Positions 22,454-32,319 of a stretch of DNA of 64,000 nucleotides are shown one piece after another. The stretch is taken from positions 533,521 through 597,520 of the forward strand of contig PYSS01000005.1 of the NCBI GenBank assembly GCA_003049465.1. Reading direction: 5' to 3'. Position numbers and translations under genes: made by a program. This stretch comes from Magnaporthiopsis rhizophila. Its lineage: Eukaryota; Ascomycota; Sordariomycetes; Magnaporthales; Magnaporthaceae. The notes below the pieces were generated by a model. It saw only the letters and a program-made list of their open reading frames with translations. It searched no databases and was not told the origin of the DNA. The stretch's first letter is position 1; every line of letters starts with the position of its first letter.

Positions 22454-24854
22454 TTAATCCTCCTTCCGCCCGCGGGTCGGCGAGGCGCCGACGCTCTCGT
22501 CGTTCTTCAACGCGTGGATGAGCTCGCGGCCGACGGTGAAGCTGACGCCGTCCTCGACCTGCTTGGTCCAAAAGACGTCTGCGCCCGTGACGAGGATGGA
22601 CTTGCGGCGCTCGCGCTCCTTGACGTCGAGCCCGGCGGCGGCGTTGTTGCTGGCCTCGAGCTCGTCCAGGACGCGCTTGCGCATGACGTAGCGCTCGTGG
22701 CGCTGCCTGCGCGTCTGCTCCGACCCGATGCGGTCCAGCACCGACCGCACCGTCGTGCGCACCAGCAGATACACGTGCTCGCTGAGGAACACGGTCAGCG
22801 GCAGCGCCCACCACTGGCCGCCGCCCACCAGCACCCCGCCTCCGAGGAAGCCCTTGGTCGCCGGCCCCCCAAACATGTGCACGATGGCCGCCGTCGAGAT
22901 GCTGCCCAGCCACGTCAGGAACTCGAGGCTGGCGATCCAGGGGCCGATGGAGTCGGCCCGCACGGGAGCCGGCCTCTGGCTGCCGTGGCAGATCTTGATG
23001 AAGTCGGACCGGAGCTCGAACCAGTTGTTGACCAGGAACCCGATCGGCACCAGCGGCCAGACGGGCGAGAACAGCGCCAGGTGCCCAAACTGCAGCACCA
23101 TCTCGAGGTAGTCGTCCTGCACGTTGTACGTCTCGAGCGTCGCCTCGTTGCGTGCTCTCCGCAGAAACTCCTCCTCGGCCGGGTCGTCGGCCATGAGCAG
23201 CTTGAAGTCGATCGTCTTGGCCCTGTTGAGCCGCGCCGACCGCCACTCGCGGTACCAGCTGCGCAGCTTGTGCATGATATACGGCAGCACCAGCTCCTCG
23301 CCCGCGCTCGAGATCTGGCCCGTCACCGTGAGCGCGATCACCTCGTTGCGGAGCTTGTCCGGGTCCGAGTGGAACGACGACGTCATGTGCTTGGACGACA
23401 CGAAACGGTGGATCCACGTCTTGAGGTACGGCACGATGGCGTCCCCAAACGGCACGTACACAAACGCCGTGAGGAAGATGGGCGTGTAGCTGACGATGAA
23501 ATTGAGCACAAAGAGCTTCTGCGTCTTGGACATCTCGTATGTGTCGCCCGTCCTGTGGTTCTCCCAATCCGTGAGGATGGTGGTGGCCTCCTCGAGGAAT
23601 GAGGACGTGTAGGGGAGCGCAACGGCAAGAAGTACCGTCGGCACGTATTCCTAGAGCACCCATGGTCAGTTGATTTTTTTTTGATTTTTTTATATATATT
23701 TTGAGGCCAACTTTTGGGCTCCATGTCCCCAACAAGAAGAACACTTACAAGATAATACTTGTATGGGCCTTCGTACGCCTCCGATATCAAGATCTCCAAC
23801 GCAAAGACCAACGCGATGATGCCTCCCAGGCAGACCAGCGCCCCAACGAAGAAGGGGATCTGTGGCATCTGCCATAGCAGCTGCTTCCACCGCGAGTAGT
23901 GGTGCTGCACTATGCCGTTCTCGTCCTTGGTGGTCTTGTCGGGCTTGAAGTCGGGGCGGTTGACCTTGAGGGTGCCGACGCCCTTGACGTTCCACCGGAT
24001 CCCGAGATCGACCTCCTGCAGCTTCCAGTATTCCAGGAAGATAATGCACCAAAGCTCGATGACCAGGGCGTAGCCCAGCGAGTACTTGGGCAGGAACAGC
24101 CACGCCAAGAAGCCGGCGATGGCGGGGAAGAAGAGGAAGGCGATGTAGGTCTGCAAAAAGGCAAAGTACATGGCGACCTTGGGCCCGAACAGGTTCCGGA
24201 TCTTGTCTAGATCGTCGTTCCGCAGGAGCACGCGCTTGCTCAGGTGCACCAGCAGCTCCTGGTTGACCTTCTCGTTGTGCAGCGGGAAGATGGACTTGAC
24301 GTTCGCCCACTTGCCCGTCCCGGGGGTTATGCCGGCGCCACCCATGCTCTTGTCCCAGTGCACGAGGTGGTACATGGACAGGATGTCCTCGGCCTCGAAG
24401 GCGCCGTCGACAATCTTGTGCCTGCCCCCAACCTGGGGCTGTTCGGATGAGACCCCATAGAGCCAGTCCTTCACCCTGCTCTTGTACACCGCATGTCCAA
24501 GAAGCTCTCTCGGGGCCTTGACGAAGACGAGGATGCTCTGGTCGTGCCCGGCTCGGAGTTCGGTATGCAGGCCAACGCCTTCGAGTTCGTCGAGCAGCTC
24601 CTTGAGCTCTTTGAGGGCCTGGTCCTCATCTGTTTGGCCAAGATCGATCGACGCGTCCGGGTTAGTACGTCGAAAGTTTCCCCAATGAGCCAGAATGGGT
24701 GGTGGGGAGGCGTACCAAGTGTGCTAAATTCGAACTCAATGACATATTTGTCGTGGAATGTTACGGTTTGCGGCGGGGGCCTGCGAGGCTTCCAATCTGG
24801 AGGCGGCGGGAACACATCGTTTTCGAGCTCGAGCTTGGGGACCTGCATACCCAT
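22454..24854 (-). CDS. Anoctamin/TMEM16-family lipid scramblase or channel
   Basis: Exons 24716-24854, 23749-24629 and 22454-23650 give 738 residues, close to the ~735 of characterised fungal TMEM16 proteins. Introns 24630-24715 (GTACGC, ACTAACC branch) and 23651-23748 (GTAAGT) keep phase. The cytosolic N-terminal domain is a ferredoxin-like fold ('YVIEFEF', 'ELKELLDELEGVGL'). About ten membrane segments follow from 'YFAFLQTYIAFLFFPAIAGF' onward, including 'FVLNFIVSYTPIFLTAFVYV' and 'FSPVWPLVPIGFLVNNWFEL'. The 'FELRSDFIK' helix carries acidic residues at the place where family members bind Ca2+. A basic tail ends the protein. Relatives in Aspergillus and Nectria scramble phospholipids Ca2+-dependently; yeast Ist2 tethers ER to plasma membrane. 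Which role applies here is not decidable from sequence. Confidence 0.9.
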
Positions 24855-26224
24855 CAAGGCTATCGTTTAGCGGCCGCGAGCGGGCGGGCCGGTCGGGTAT
24901 TTGAGCTACGGGGTAAATGGATAGGTAGGTGAGGATAAATTGTTAGGTAATTAATATGGAATATGAGGACGAGCCGAGGTCAACAGGCAGTTGCTTCCAG
25001 GCCGTCGACAACACGGCGACGGCAGCGAAGTAAAGAATCGGAAAGCCACGTTTGGGGGAGTGGGCGTCTCTCGTCGGCTGGTGATCAACCCAGATCGCAC
25101 GCTATCTATTCCGTCAAAGGCTCCAGCCTGAGGACACGGGGAGGTGATGAGATGTGCGGGTGCCGTAATGGCTGACAAGAAAAAAAAGGAAAATGGCAAG
25201 AATTGAGGAAGAGCACTGGAATGTGGGAAGAAAGCTGTCCATGCTGCCTAGCCTTCCCCCCCTGTAGGGGAGACGTCAACTCGACCCCTTGTTGGACTGT
25301 GCCGGGCAGGCTCTTGGGAGAAAAGGCCCACAAGGGTGTCTTGGAACGGTTCAATTCTTGTGCGTTGGCGTCGCAATGGCCCAGCTTTTGGCGCGGCTCC
25401 CCCGGCGAGCTGACAGACGCCGAGTGGAGGCGTGGCGTGTCGGGGGCGCCTAATTTCACCCACGAGGGGAGATCCTGGCTCGGAAACGGACTTGAGATTG
25501 CGAGCACCGCAGACACGCGTCAGCCCTACCTAGGTGTCTAGTGCGTACCTACCAACGGACAAAGAGAGGTTGTTTGGCAACTGTTGGCACCACCCGGTCC
25601 CAGCGTGGCATCCAATGTCACCACATGCGGCACCTGCCGCCCCCAATGTCCTTTCCCGACGAGCCGCTAGCAAAAGCAGGGGCTAGATGGAGGCCGGATC
25701 GGCCGAGGCCCAATGGCAGCCGCCAAAGCCAATCAGAGAGTCCGCGGCGTGCTTTCATCCCGCCCCGCGCCCACACCACACTTCATTCCACCCCACCAAC
25801 ATTCACCCGACGATTTGATAGAAGAAGGATGCATAAATGGATGGAGGCAGATCCCGCGGCCACGAGGGCATGTCCCCGGAGATGTTCCCATGGCCTTATG
25901 GTCCTCCATCGTAGCGAGTCGACCCTGTTGGTCAGGTTGATGTTTATGAGAGCTGTTCTTTCAGTAATTGAGGCTGTTCAATGCGCAGGGTTGACTACAG
26001 ACTGCAGAGGCACCTATGATATCATCGCTGGCATCGAAATTCTGCGTCAGGCCTGCGCCGGGGGCCTGATGCGCGAGGTCGTAATCCATTCATCAAACCT
26101 GACCGCTGGGTGATAGGATGCCCCTGAACATGAACAAAAGTAGCAAAAGAAATGGGGTATCATAAAAGGCAAATGGCTACCTAAACCCTCTCCTCCTCTC
26201 CTTCCCACCAAATCCAGTCCCACG
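24855..26224. other. Intergenic region
   Basis: About 1.4 kb between the TMEM16 start and the stop of the next minus-strand gene. A plus-strand open frame at 25541-26113 is compositionally unlike its neighbours and has no recognisable motif. I see no supportable gene. Confidence 0.45.
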
Positions 26225-28795
26225 TCACTTGAAAACCCAGTCGGGCAGCTCATCGGCATGCACACCTACCTCGTAGTACTTGGCCTTGGCCATATCTGTA
26301 ACCTTGCCTTTCCACTTACTCACCTCGGGCGCCGTCCGCCCGAGCTCCATCGCGACGTCGGAGAGGGGAAACCGCTCGCCGGGCCCGAGGCCCCTGAGCA
26401 CCTGCATGATGTACTCAACCTCCTCATACGACGGGTCCCACTCCTCCTGCTGGTCGGGCTCGTACTCCCAGGCCGCGCGACCGTCTGCCAAAGCGGTGCA
26501 GGAAGAAGGCCCGGACACAGTCGGCTCATACTCCCAGGCCGCGGCCCTGTCTGTCACAGCGGTGCGGGGAGAAGAAGGCCCGGAAGGCCCGGAAGCAGCT
26601 GGCTTGGACCGTCGCGTGGTGACTACCGTTGTGCTCGGGGCATATTGCTGAGGGCGCCCTCGCGGCGGGCCGGGCTGCGGCCGCTGACAGCGGCGAGCAA
26701 AGGCCTCGTACTGCCTTTGCTTGGCCGCCGCTATTTCCTCCTTCTGGGCCTGCCAGATCCTCCGCAGCCGCTCGTCTCGCTCCATGGCCCGCAGTCTCGC
26801 CTCGCGCTCGATCCACTCCCTCTCGCGGTCGAGTCGCTCGCGCTCAGCCGCTTCCGCCATGTTCGCCGCGACTTGGGCCTTGGCCCGCGTCAGGCTCTCT
26901 CGCAGCTCCGCCAAGAGCTCCTGGAAGAGATCCCGTTGTTTTTGGTGCAGCTGGTCTTCGTAGTCGTTGGTCCCCGTCGATATGCCCTGCATTGCCGCCA
27001 ACAGGTCATCCAGCCAGCCAGCAAGACGCTCGGCTATGGCCGCCATCGGCACAGAAAATTCGACGAATCGTCGGCCGGGTCCGAGAGGCTGGAGACTGGC
27101 AACCCCGAACGCGCCACTAAGTGTGAGCACACCCATTGGCAATGCCGTGTTCATCAGATTGCGGGCTAACGCGACGGGCCGCTGTCCTTGGCGCAAATAC
27201 CGAACAATAGTCTCAACGGCAGCCTGGATGGCGTCCATAGCTATCTCGAACTTGGGCGCGTGCTGGCGGAAGAAGCTTGCCTGTTGTACGAGGTCCGGAT
27301 TTCTCGGGGCGCGGGAGAGGCTCGATCTCAAAGCATCGAGACGATTCTTGAGGTCTCGAACGTGAGAGATATTAGGCTCTTGTGCATGTGAAAACATCAA
27401 GGGCCACGAGTCGCCAGCTCCAGTCCATGCCTCCTTGCCCATGAGGCGGGTCATCTTGACTATACCGCCTGACGAGATCGAGGCAAGCTCTAGCTCCAAC
27501 GCAATTCGGGTTTCGGACCCAAGTGGAAGTTGACTGGGTGTAAGGTTAGAATGCACATCGCCGTCGACAGAACCGGCCATCTCTTCATCGTCGTGATCCG
27601 CCGGGACGTCGTAAACGGCATCTGACGCACGAGCGGTGATTCTGAGTTCATGACGAGGGGCCGACCGGGGTAGAGAGGAGGCAGGTCGGGACATAGAGGA
27701 CGCAGGCCGAGGTCGCGGTGCTTGACGGTAGTCCTCGCCAGGCGTCTCAGCGTCGCCATCCTCCTCCCCAGCATCGCCGTCTTCCTCCTCATCATTGTCG
27801 TCATCGTCGTCGTCGTCGTCCATAGCATCCTCTTCGGTCTCGTAGTTACCGTCTTCCGCTTCTGGATTTGAATCATGAACAACAACGGCTTCTCCAGCCT
27901 CTCGACCTAGGCCATTTGTATCCTCGCCCTCTTTCTCGACCTCTTCCTCGGCTTCTTCCTCCTCTGATCGATCGTCATCTTCGACCTCATCGGGTGATTC
28001 GGACGCGTCATCCTGATCTTCGTCCTCCCGCCCGAACTCCGGCTCGGCTCGACGATCCTCGTCTTGAGAATCCTCAACCTCGTCCACATCTCCAGCTTGA
28101 TGGTTCTCTCCGTCACCCTGAACACTGTCTTCCACTTCTTCGACAAGATTCTGCCGACTCCCTTGGCGGGTCCTCCGAAGCCCTCGAGCCACGGGGGCGC
28201 GGGGTAGGTCAATAGGAGGCTGTGCAACCTGGTTTTGTCTCCTGGACCGTAATCGCGTCGCAAGCCCGCGGCGGCTGCTGCTGCTGCTGCTGCCACTCGG
28301 CTTGCCCCGCGCAACTATTGGGCGCACCGCCGCCGAGCCCGTGGGAACCCCGCCCCCGCGCTTGGTCTTGCGCGGCGAGGGCTCCGCGTTTATAGTCCCG
28401 GGAACGGGGGCTTTGCGCTTCCTCGCGCTTGCTGGTGCCGTTGCAGGGGGCGCGAATGCAGCGGGGACGTCGTCGCCGTCGCTATCTGTTTGTATGTCTT
28501 GGTCGTCGCGCCGCCCGCCGCCGGCCAGCTCCTGGCTGGCGACGGTGTCGGTGCCGTTGAGGGCGACCACGCGCCGGCGGCTGCGCGTGCCATAGCTGTG
28601 GGTCTTGCTAGCTCTTGTAGCAGGCAGCTCTGAGCGCCGCCTCGACGCTGCGGGCTCGGCCGGCTGGGGCTCGTTGTTGCCGTCATCGGTCGCGGCGGAG
28701 GGCAAATTGCGAGTGCGACGCGTCGCCGGGCGCGTCTGGTAGCTGGAGGGCGGGGTGAGCTGCTGCCCGGCTTTGTGCTTCGATCGCGTGTCCAT
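26225..28795 (-). CDS. Acidic, coiled-coil, probably nuclear protein of unknown function
   Basis: Single exon, 856 residues, ATG at 28795. The first ~250 residues are basic, Ser/Arg-rich and disordered with several KRK/RRR patches suggesting nuclear import. Residues ~250-370 are extremely acidic (long Asp/Glu runs; the matching CTC/TCATC pyrimidine-rich DNA is near 27760-28140). A structured middle is followed by a strongly predicted coiled coil (about 630-720: 'AERERLDREREWIEREARL', 'RRIWQAQKEEIAAAKQRQ') with heptad-like Leu/Ala/Arg. The C-terminal ~80 residues ('EVEYIMQVLRGLGPGERF', then 'MELGRTAPEVSKWKG') look like a small helical fold that could be Myb/SANT-like, though I cannot confirm it. 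No family name assigned. Confidence 0.65.
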   Translation of the reverse strand: MDTRSKHKAGQQLTPPSSYQTRPATRRTRNLPSAATDDGNNEPQPAEPAASRRRSELPATRASKTHSYGTRSRRRVVALNGTDTVASQELAGGGRRDDQDIQTDSDGDDVPAAFAPPATAPASARKRKAPVPGTINAEPSPRKTKRGGGVPTGSAAVRPIVARGKPSGSSSSSSRRGLATRLRSRRQNQVAQPPIDLPRAPVARGLRRTRQGSRQNLVEEVEDSVQGDGENHQAGDVDEVEDSQDEDRRAEPEFGREDEDQDDASESPDEVEDDDRSEEEEAEEEVEKEGEDTNGLGREAGEAVVVHDSNPEAEDGNYETEEDAMDDDDDDDDNDEEEDGDAGEEDGDAETPGEDYRQAPRPRPASSMSRPASSLPRSAPRHELRITARASDAVYDVPADHDDEEMAGSVDGDVHSNLTPSQLPLGSETRIALELELASISSGGIVKMTRLMGKEAWTGAGDSWPLMFSHAQEPNISHVRDLKNRLDALRSSLSRAPRNPDLVQQASFFRQHAPKFEIAMDAIQAAVETIVRYLRQGQRPVALARNLMNTALPMGVLTLSGAFGVASLQPLGPGRRFVEFSVPMAAIAERLAGWLDDLLAAMQGISTGTNDYEDQLHQKQRDLFQELLAELRESLTRAKAQVAANMAEAAERERLDREREWIEREARLRAMERDERLRRIWQAQKEEIAAAKQRQYEAFARRCQRPQPGPPRGRPQQYAPSTTVVTTRRSKPAASGPSGPSSPRTAVTDRAAAWEYEPTVSGPSSCTALADGRAAWEYEPDQQEEWDPSYEEVEYIMQVLRGLGPGERFPLSDVAMELGRTAPEVSKWKGKVTDMAKAKYYEVGVHADELPDWVFK

Positions 28796-29106
28796 TTCGA
28801 CGGCGGGGAATCAGGACTGTGTCATCTGGTCATTTTGGCCTTAGGTAGATGGGTTGCATGGGCAAACAAGCCTTGGTGCTCGGAATGAACCTATTGTTTC
28901 GACAGGTTGACTTCGCGCCAGAACTCCTCGGGCCCACAATTTCCCAACGCCATTCTACAATCCGAATCAGGCAGGCACTAGCAAACCACGATTTAAATGG
29001 AACTTCTTAAATGCATCAGTTCGTGAAACGTGAGCTCCACTTTATCTACAATATCGCCAATTACGAACATCCTGCCTCCCAAATTCTGCCCAGTCACTAC
29101 CACCAA
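28796..29106. other. Intergenic region
   Basis: About 310 bp upstream of the acidic/coiled-coil gene and downstream of MET10 (tandem, both minus). Presumed promoter and 3' flank; no gene. Confidence 0.4.
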
Positions 29107-32100
29107 CTAGTAAACTTCAAGAACATACCGCCCCTCCTCCTTGAGCCTCTCAATCTCCTTCCGTGGGTCAACCTTGCGGCGGGCGGCCTTGGCTTCGGAG
29201 GCGATGGCCTCCTCCAGCACGGCAGTGACGTCGGGCACGGGCCAGGTCGGCCCGCAGAGGTAGAAGGATCCGCCGTCGGTCACATACGCCTTGACGATCT
29301 GGTCCAGCGTCTGCCGCATGCGGTCCTGGATGTAGATCTTTTGCGGCTGGTCGCGCGAAAAGGCCGCGCCCAGCAGCGTGATGACGCCTGCGTCCACGTA
29401 CGCCTCCCACTCCTCGCCGTACAGGTACTCTTCGCGCTGGTGCCGGCTGCCCATGTACAGCAGGATCGCGCCGATCTCCTTGCCGGCCGCCTTCTGCATG
29501 GCGCGGTGCTGCACAAAGGCGCGGAAGGGCGCAAGCCCGGTGCCCAGGCCGGCCATGATGAGGGGTGCCGTGTCGGATGCGGGAAGCTTCATGACTGACG
29601 GCTTGACCGACACGGTGACGGCGGCGCCGACGGGCAGGGTCGAAAGATAGCGCGTGGCCTGGCCGGTGCGCGTGCGGCCGAGCGGGTCGACCCAGTCGAC
29701 GACGACGATCATCAGCGAGACGCTGGTCGGGGTGACGGCCTGGGCCGACGCGATCGAATACTCGCGCCGTTTGAGCGGCGACACGATGCGGACCAGGTCG
29801 GCAAACGAGGGGCGCGCCGACTTGAATTCGTCGAGCAGGTCCACGTATGTCAGCGTCTGCACCTCGGACCTCTCCTTGAAGTCGTCCGCCCCGGCCTTGC
29901 CGCCAAGGGTCTCGAGCTTCTTCTTCTCGATCGGGTCCGTGGCGAACTCGGCCAGCGCCTCGTAGAAGCGCTTAGGAGGCTTGCCGAGAATGTCAAGGTT
30001 CTGCACCAGCGACTGGTACACGGTGCGCGCCTCCAGCACCGCCGGGTTCTCCCGCGACGGCACCTGGGCGACATCCTCGGGGTTGAGCCCGTAGGACTTG
30101 ATGAAGTCCTGCACCTGCACGGGATCATTGTCCGCGTGGATTCCGAGGGCCTCGCCGATCTGGTAAGTGAGAGCCGAGTCGCCTAGATCGAACTCGATGT
30201 GGAAAATGTTGCGATCGTAGGTAAGCGGCGTCAAGCGGCGGTTCTCCTTGACCCGAACCGTGAATGTCTTGACTGTAAGATCGGGACGGAGGTCGTCGAC
30301 CGTCGCGTAGGCTTCCCTGAACGCCAGGGCCTTGGCAGCGGCCTTCCAGTCCGAAAGGCCCAGGATCTCCTCAGGCTGCTCCTTCTGGAAGGGAACAAAG
30401 CTGCGGTTTTTAATAGACCGACGCAGGTTCGTTGCCACAAAGTCGGATGGCAACTCGACCCATGACTTGGGAACTTCGACTTGACGCAGCGCCTCGCCAA
30501 GGGCGTTGATGGCCTCCTTGACAACTTGAGCGTCCTCGATTCCGTCGGCCAGCCGGACTAGCTCGTCGATGGGCAGGTCGGGCCTGGCAACCCTCACGAA
30601 AGCCAGCCCGACCAGCTGCTTCGCGATGCTTTCGTATGCCGGCGAGAATGAAGAATCCAGGACGAACAACTCAATGCCGTTCTCATGGATCACCCACCGC
30701 ACATTTGCCGGAATGCGCTTCTCGATGTCCTCGGGCTTGCAGTTTGGCAGCCTGAGGATAAGCTTGCCCCCGGGCCTTACACACTGCAGAATTGCCAGCT
30801 CCTTGAGAAGCTTCTCCTCGCCAACAAAGGCAACGTCAGCCTCGTCAATATCATACGGAGCGTCGATCGCCTTCTTGGAGCTTCGAATGTCCGTCCGGAT
30901 GATGCCTCCCTGTATGACGCTGTCGTGTACGTTGTGTACATAGACATTGCCGGAAGTCTCCTTGATGAGGAAACGCCCAACTGTGGCCGGCGAATTTGCG
31001 GCAGCAGAGTTATCAACATCCCAGAAGGAGTACTGTTGAACCTGGTGGATCTGGCTGAGGCGGACCCCGACGGGGGCCTGGCCACCCTTGGAAACGAGGT
31101 TGGTAAGCACCGAGGCCAGAGTGCTCGTGTTTAGGATCTCGGTGGCGGCGTATTTGGCATCCACAACGACAGGCTCGTGGTTCCACTTGCTCGAGAAAGC
31201 CACGGCGGCAAGCACGTCCGAATACAAGGCGGACTGCACGGAAGCATCCTGCACCAGAGCATCGGCCTGGACCTGGCCGAAGACGGCGATCTGCCGAACC
31301 GACTCGGGCAGGACATCGAGGAAAGCTTCCTCGATGAAGGGGCGGTAGATGCGGACAGAGACGGCACCGACACGCCTTCCCTGGTCGGCCAGGTGGGAAA
31401 CGACTTGGCTAGCGATCTGGGACTCGGCGCTGCCAAAGACGACGACGACGGCCTCGGGCGCCTCGTGGCCAAAGTATTCAAAGGGGCGGTAGTCGGTGCC
31501 GAGCTCGCCGTTGAAGGCCCGCAGCGTCTCGAGAACCTTGCCGGCGACGTCGAGCCGCTTGCTGGTGGCGTCGACGGCCTGCGACACGGCCTCGTAGACC
31601 TGGCGAATGCCGGACTCGCTCAGGGCGTCGACCACACGCAGGGTCTCGCGGGCGACGCGCACGCCGTCGTAGACGTGCAGTGTCGGGAGCAGGCGGGCCA
31701 GCAGGGTGGCCAATATGGCCATATGCTGGGCCTCATAGGCCGACGAGCTCGCGATCAAACCTAGGCCGAGGTCCTCGGCGGCCTGCAGGGCGGCGCCATA
31801 CTCGGCGACCAGGCCATCGCGGGCGTTGTAGTCAAGAGCGGCGACGTGGGCGACGAAGGGGCTGGCGACGTCGTAGAGCAGGGCCAGCTGGTCCAGGGCG
31901 GCGCGCAGGTGGCGCAGACTGGCCGAGGGGGCGAGCAACGACTGCGGGACGTGGCGCCGGCTAAGGTCGAAGTCTTTGGAGAAGATGTAGCCCAGGGCAA
32001 AGGCGCCTGCCCCGGTCCGGATCTGGAGCGGGAGCACGGACGTTGCGTAGCCGTGGACGTTGGTCTCCTTCTCGGCGGCCCAGCGCTTGACGGCCAGGTC

Positions 32101-32319
32101 AAGATCAAAGGTTTCGGGCGAGTAGGAGAAGATCTTGTCGGATAGCTTGTAGGCGATCTGTTGAACAAGCAGCTGGGCCGTCACGTAGGTCGGGCCCGCA
32201 ATGGACGCGGCGGGAACGTGCTCACCGAGCGGGAGGCTGGAGGAGCCCTTCTCCCAAGCCGGCACCGGGCCGACATCGACGGCGACGCCGCCGGACGACT
32301 CGTCGTGTTTTAGTTGCAT
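29107..32319 (-). CDS. MET10: Sulfite reductase [NADPH] flavoprotein (alpha) component
   Basis: Single exon, 1070 residues from the ATG at 32319; the frame extends upstream without another ATG. Passes NADPH electrons to the hemoprotein subunit (Met5 in yeast) that reduces sulfite to sulfide for Cys/Met synthesis; cytosolic. The N-terminal ~650 residues form the pyruvate-ferredoxin-oxidoreductase-like region typical of fungal Met10 ('GPTYVTAQLLVQQIAYKLSD', 'RPFEYFGHEAPEAVVVVFGS'). The C-terminal third is a CPR-type reductase: FAD connection domain ('RNIFHIEFDLGDSALTYQIG'), FAD-binding 'RREYSIASAQ' (~846) and NADP-binding 'GLGTGLAPFRAF' (~922) and 'FYLCGPTWPVPDV' (~1017), with the usual aromatic C-terminus. 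Length is close to yeast Met10 (1035). Confidence 0.95.
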   Translation of the reverse strand: MQLKHDESSGGVAVDVGPVPAWEKGSSSLPLGEHVPAASIAGPTYVTAQLLVQQIAYKLSDKIFSYSPETFDLDLAVKRWAAEKETNVHGYATSVLPLQIRTGAGAFALGYIFSKDFDLSRRHVPQSLLAPSASLRHLRAALDQLALLYDVASPFVAHVAALDYNARDGLVAEYGAALQAAEDLGLGLIASSSAYEAQHMAILATLLARLLPTLHVYDGVRVARETLRVVDALSESGIRQVYEAVSQAVDATSKRLDVAGKVLETLRAFNGELGTDYRPFEYFGHEAPEAVVVVFGSAESQIASQVVSHLADQGRRVGAVSVRIYRPFIEEAFLDVLPESVRQIAVFGQVQADALVQDASVQSALYSDVLAAVAFSSKWNHEPVVVDAKYAATEILNTSTLASVLTNLVSKGGQAPVGVRLSQIHQVQQYSFWDVDNSAAANSPATVGRFLIKETSGNVYVHNVHDSVIQGGIIRTDIRSSKKAIDAPYDIDEADVAFVGEEKLLKELAILQCVRPGGKLILRLPNCKPEDIEKRIPANVRWVIHENGIELFVLDSSFSPAYESIAKQLVGLAFVRVARPDLPIDELVRLADGIEDAQVVKEAINALGEALRQVEVPKSWVELPSDFVATNLRRSIKNRSFVPFQKEQPEEILGLSDWKAAAKALAFREAYATVDDLRPDLTVKTFTVRVKENRRLTPLTYDRNIFHIEFDLGDSALTYQIGEALGIHADNDPVQVQDFIKSYGLNPEDVAQVPSRENPAVLEARTVYQSLVQNLDILGKPPKRFYEALAEFATDPIEKKKLETLGGKAGADDFKERSEVQTLTYVDLLDEFKSARPSFADLVRIVSPLKRREYSIASAQAVTPTSVSLMIVVVDWVDPLGRTRTGQATRYLSTLPVGAAVTVSVKPSVMKLPASDTAPLIMAGLGTGLAPFRAFVQHRAMQKAAGKEIGAILLYMGSRHQREEYLYGEEWEAYVDAGVITLLGAAFSRDQPQKIYIQDRMRQTLDQIVKAYVTDGGSFYLCGPTWPVPDVTAVLEEAIASEAKAARRKVDPRKEIERLKEEGRYVLEVY

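Noticed and set aside
22445..23602. 385-codon plus-strand ORF
   Set aside because: Antisense of the TMEM16 exon 3, whose membrane-protein sequence is unmistakable.
25541..26113. 190-codon plus-strand ORF
   Set aside because: Arg/Pro/His-rich, no motif, and no matching neighbour context.
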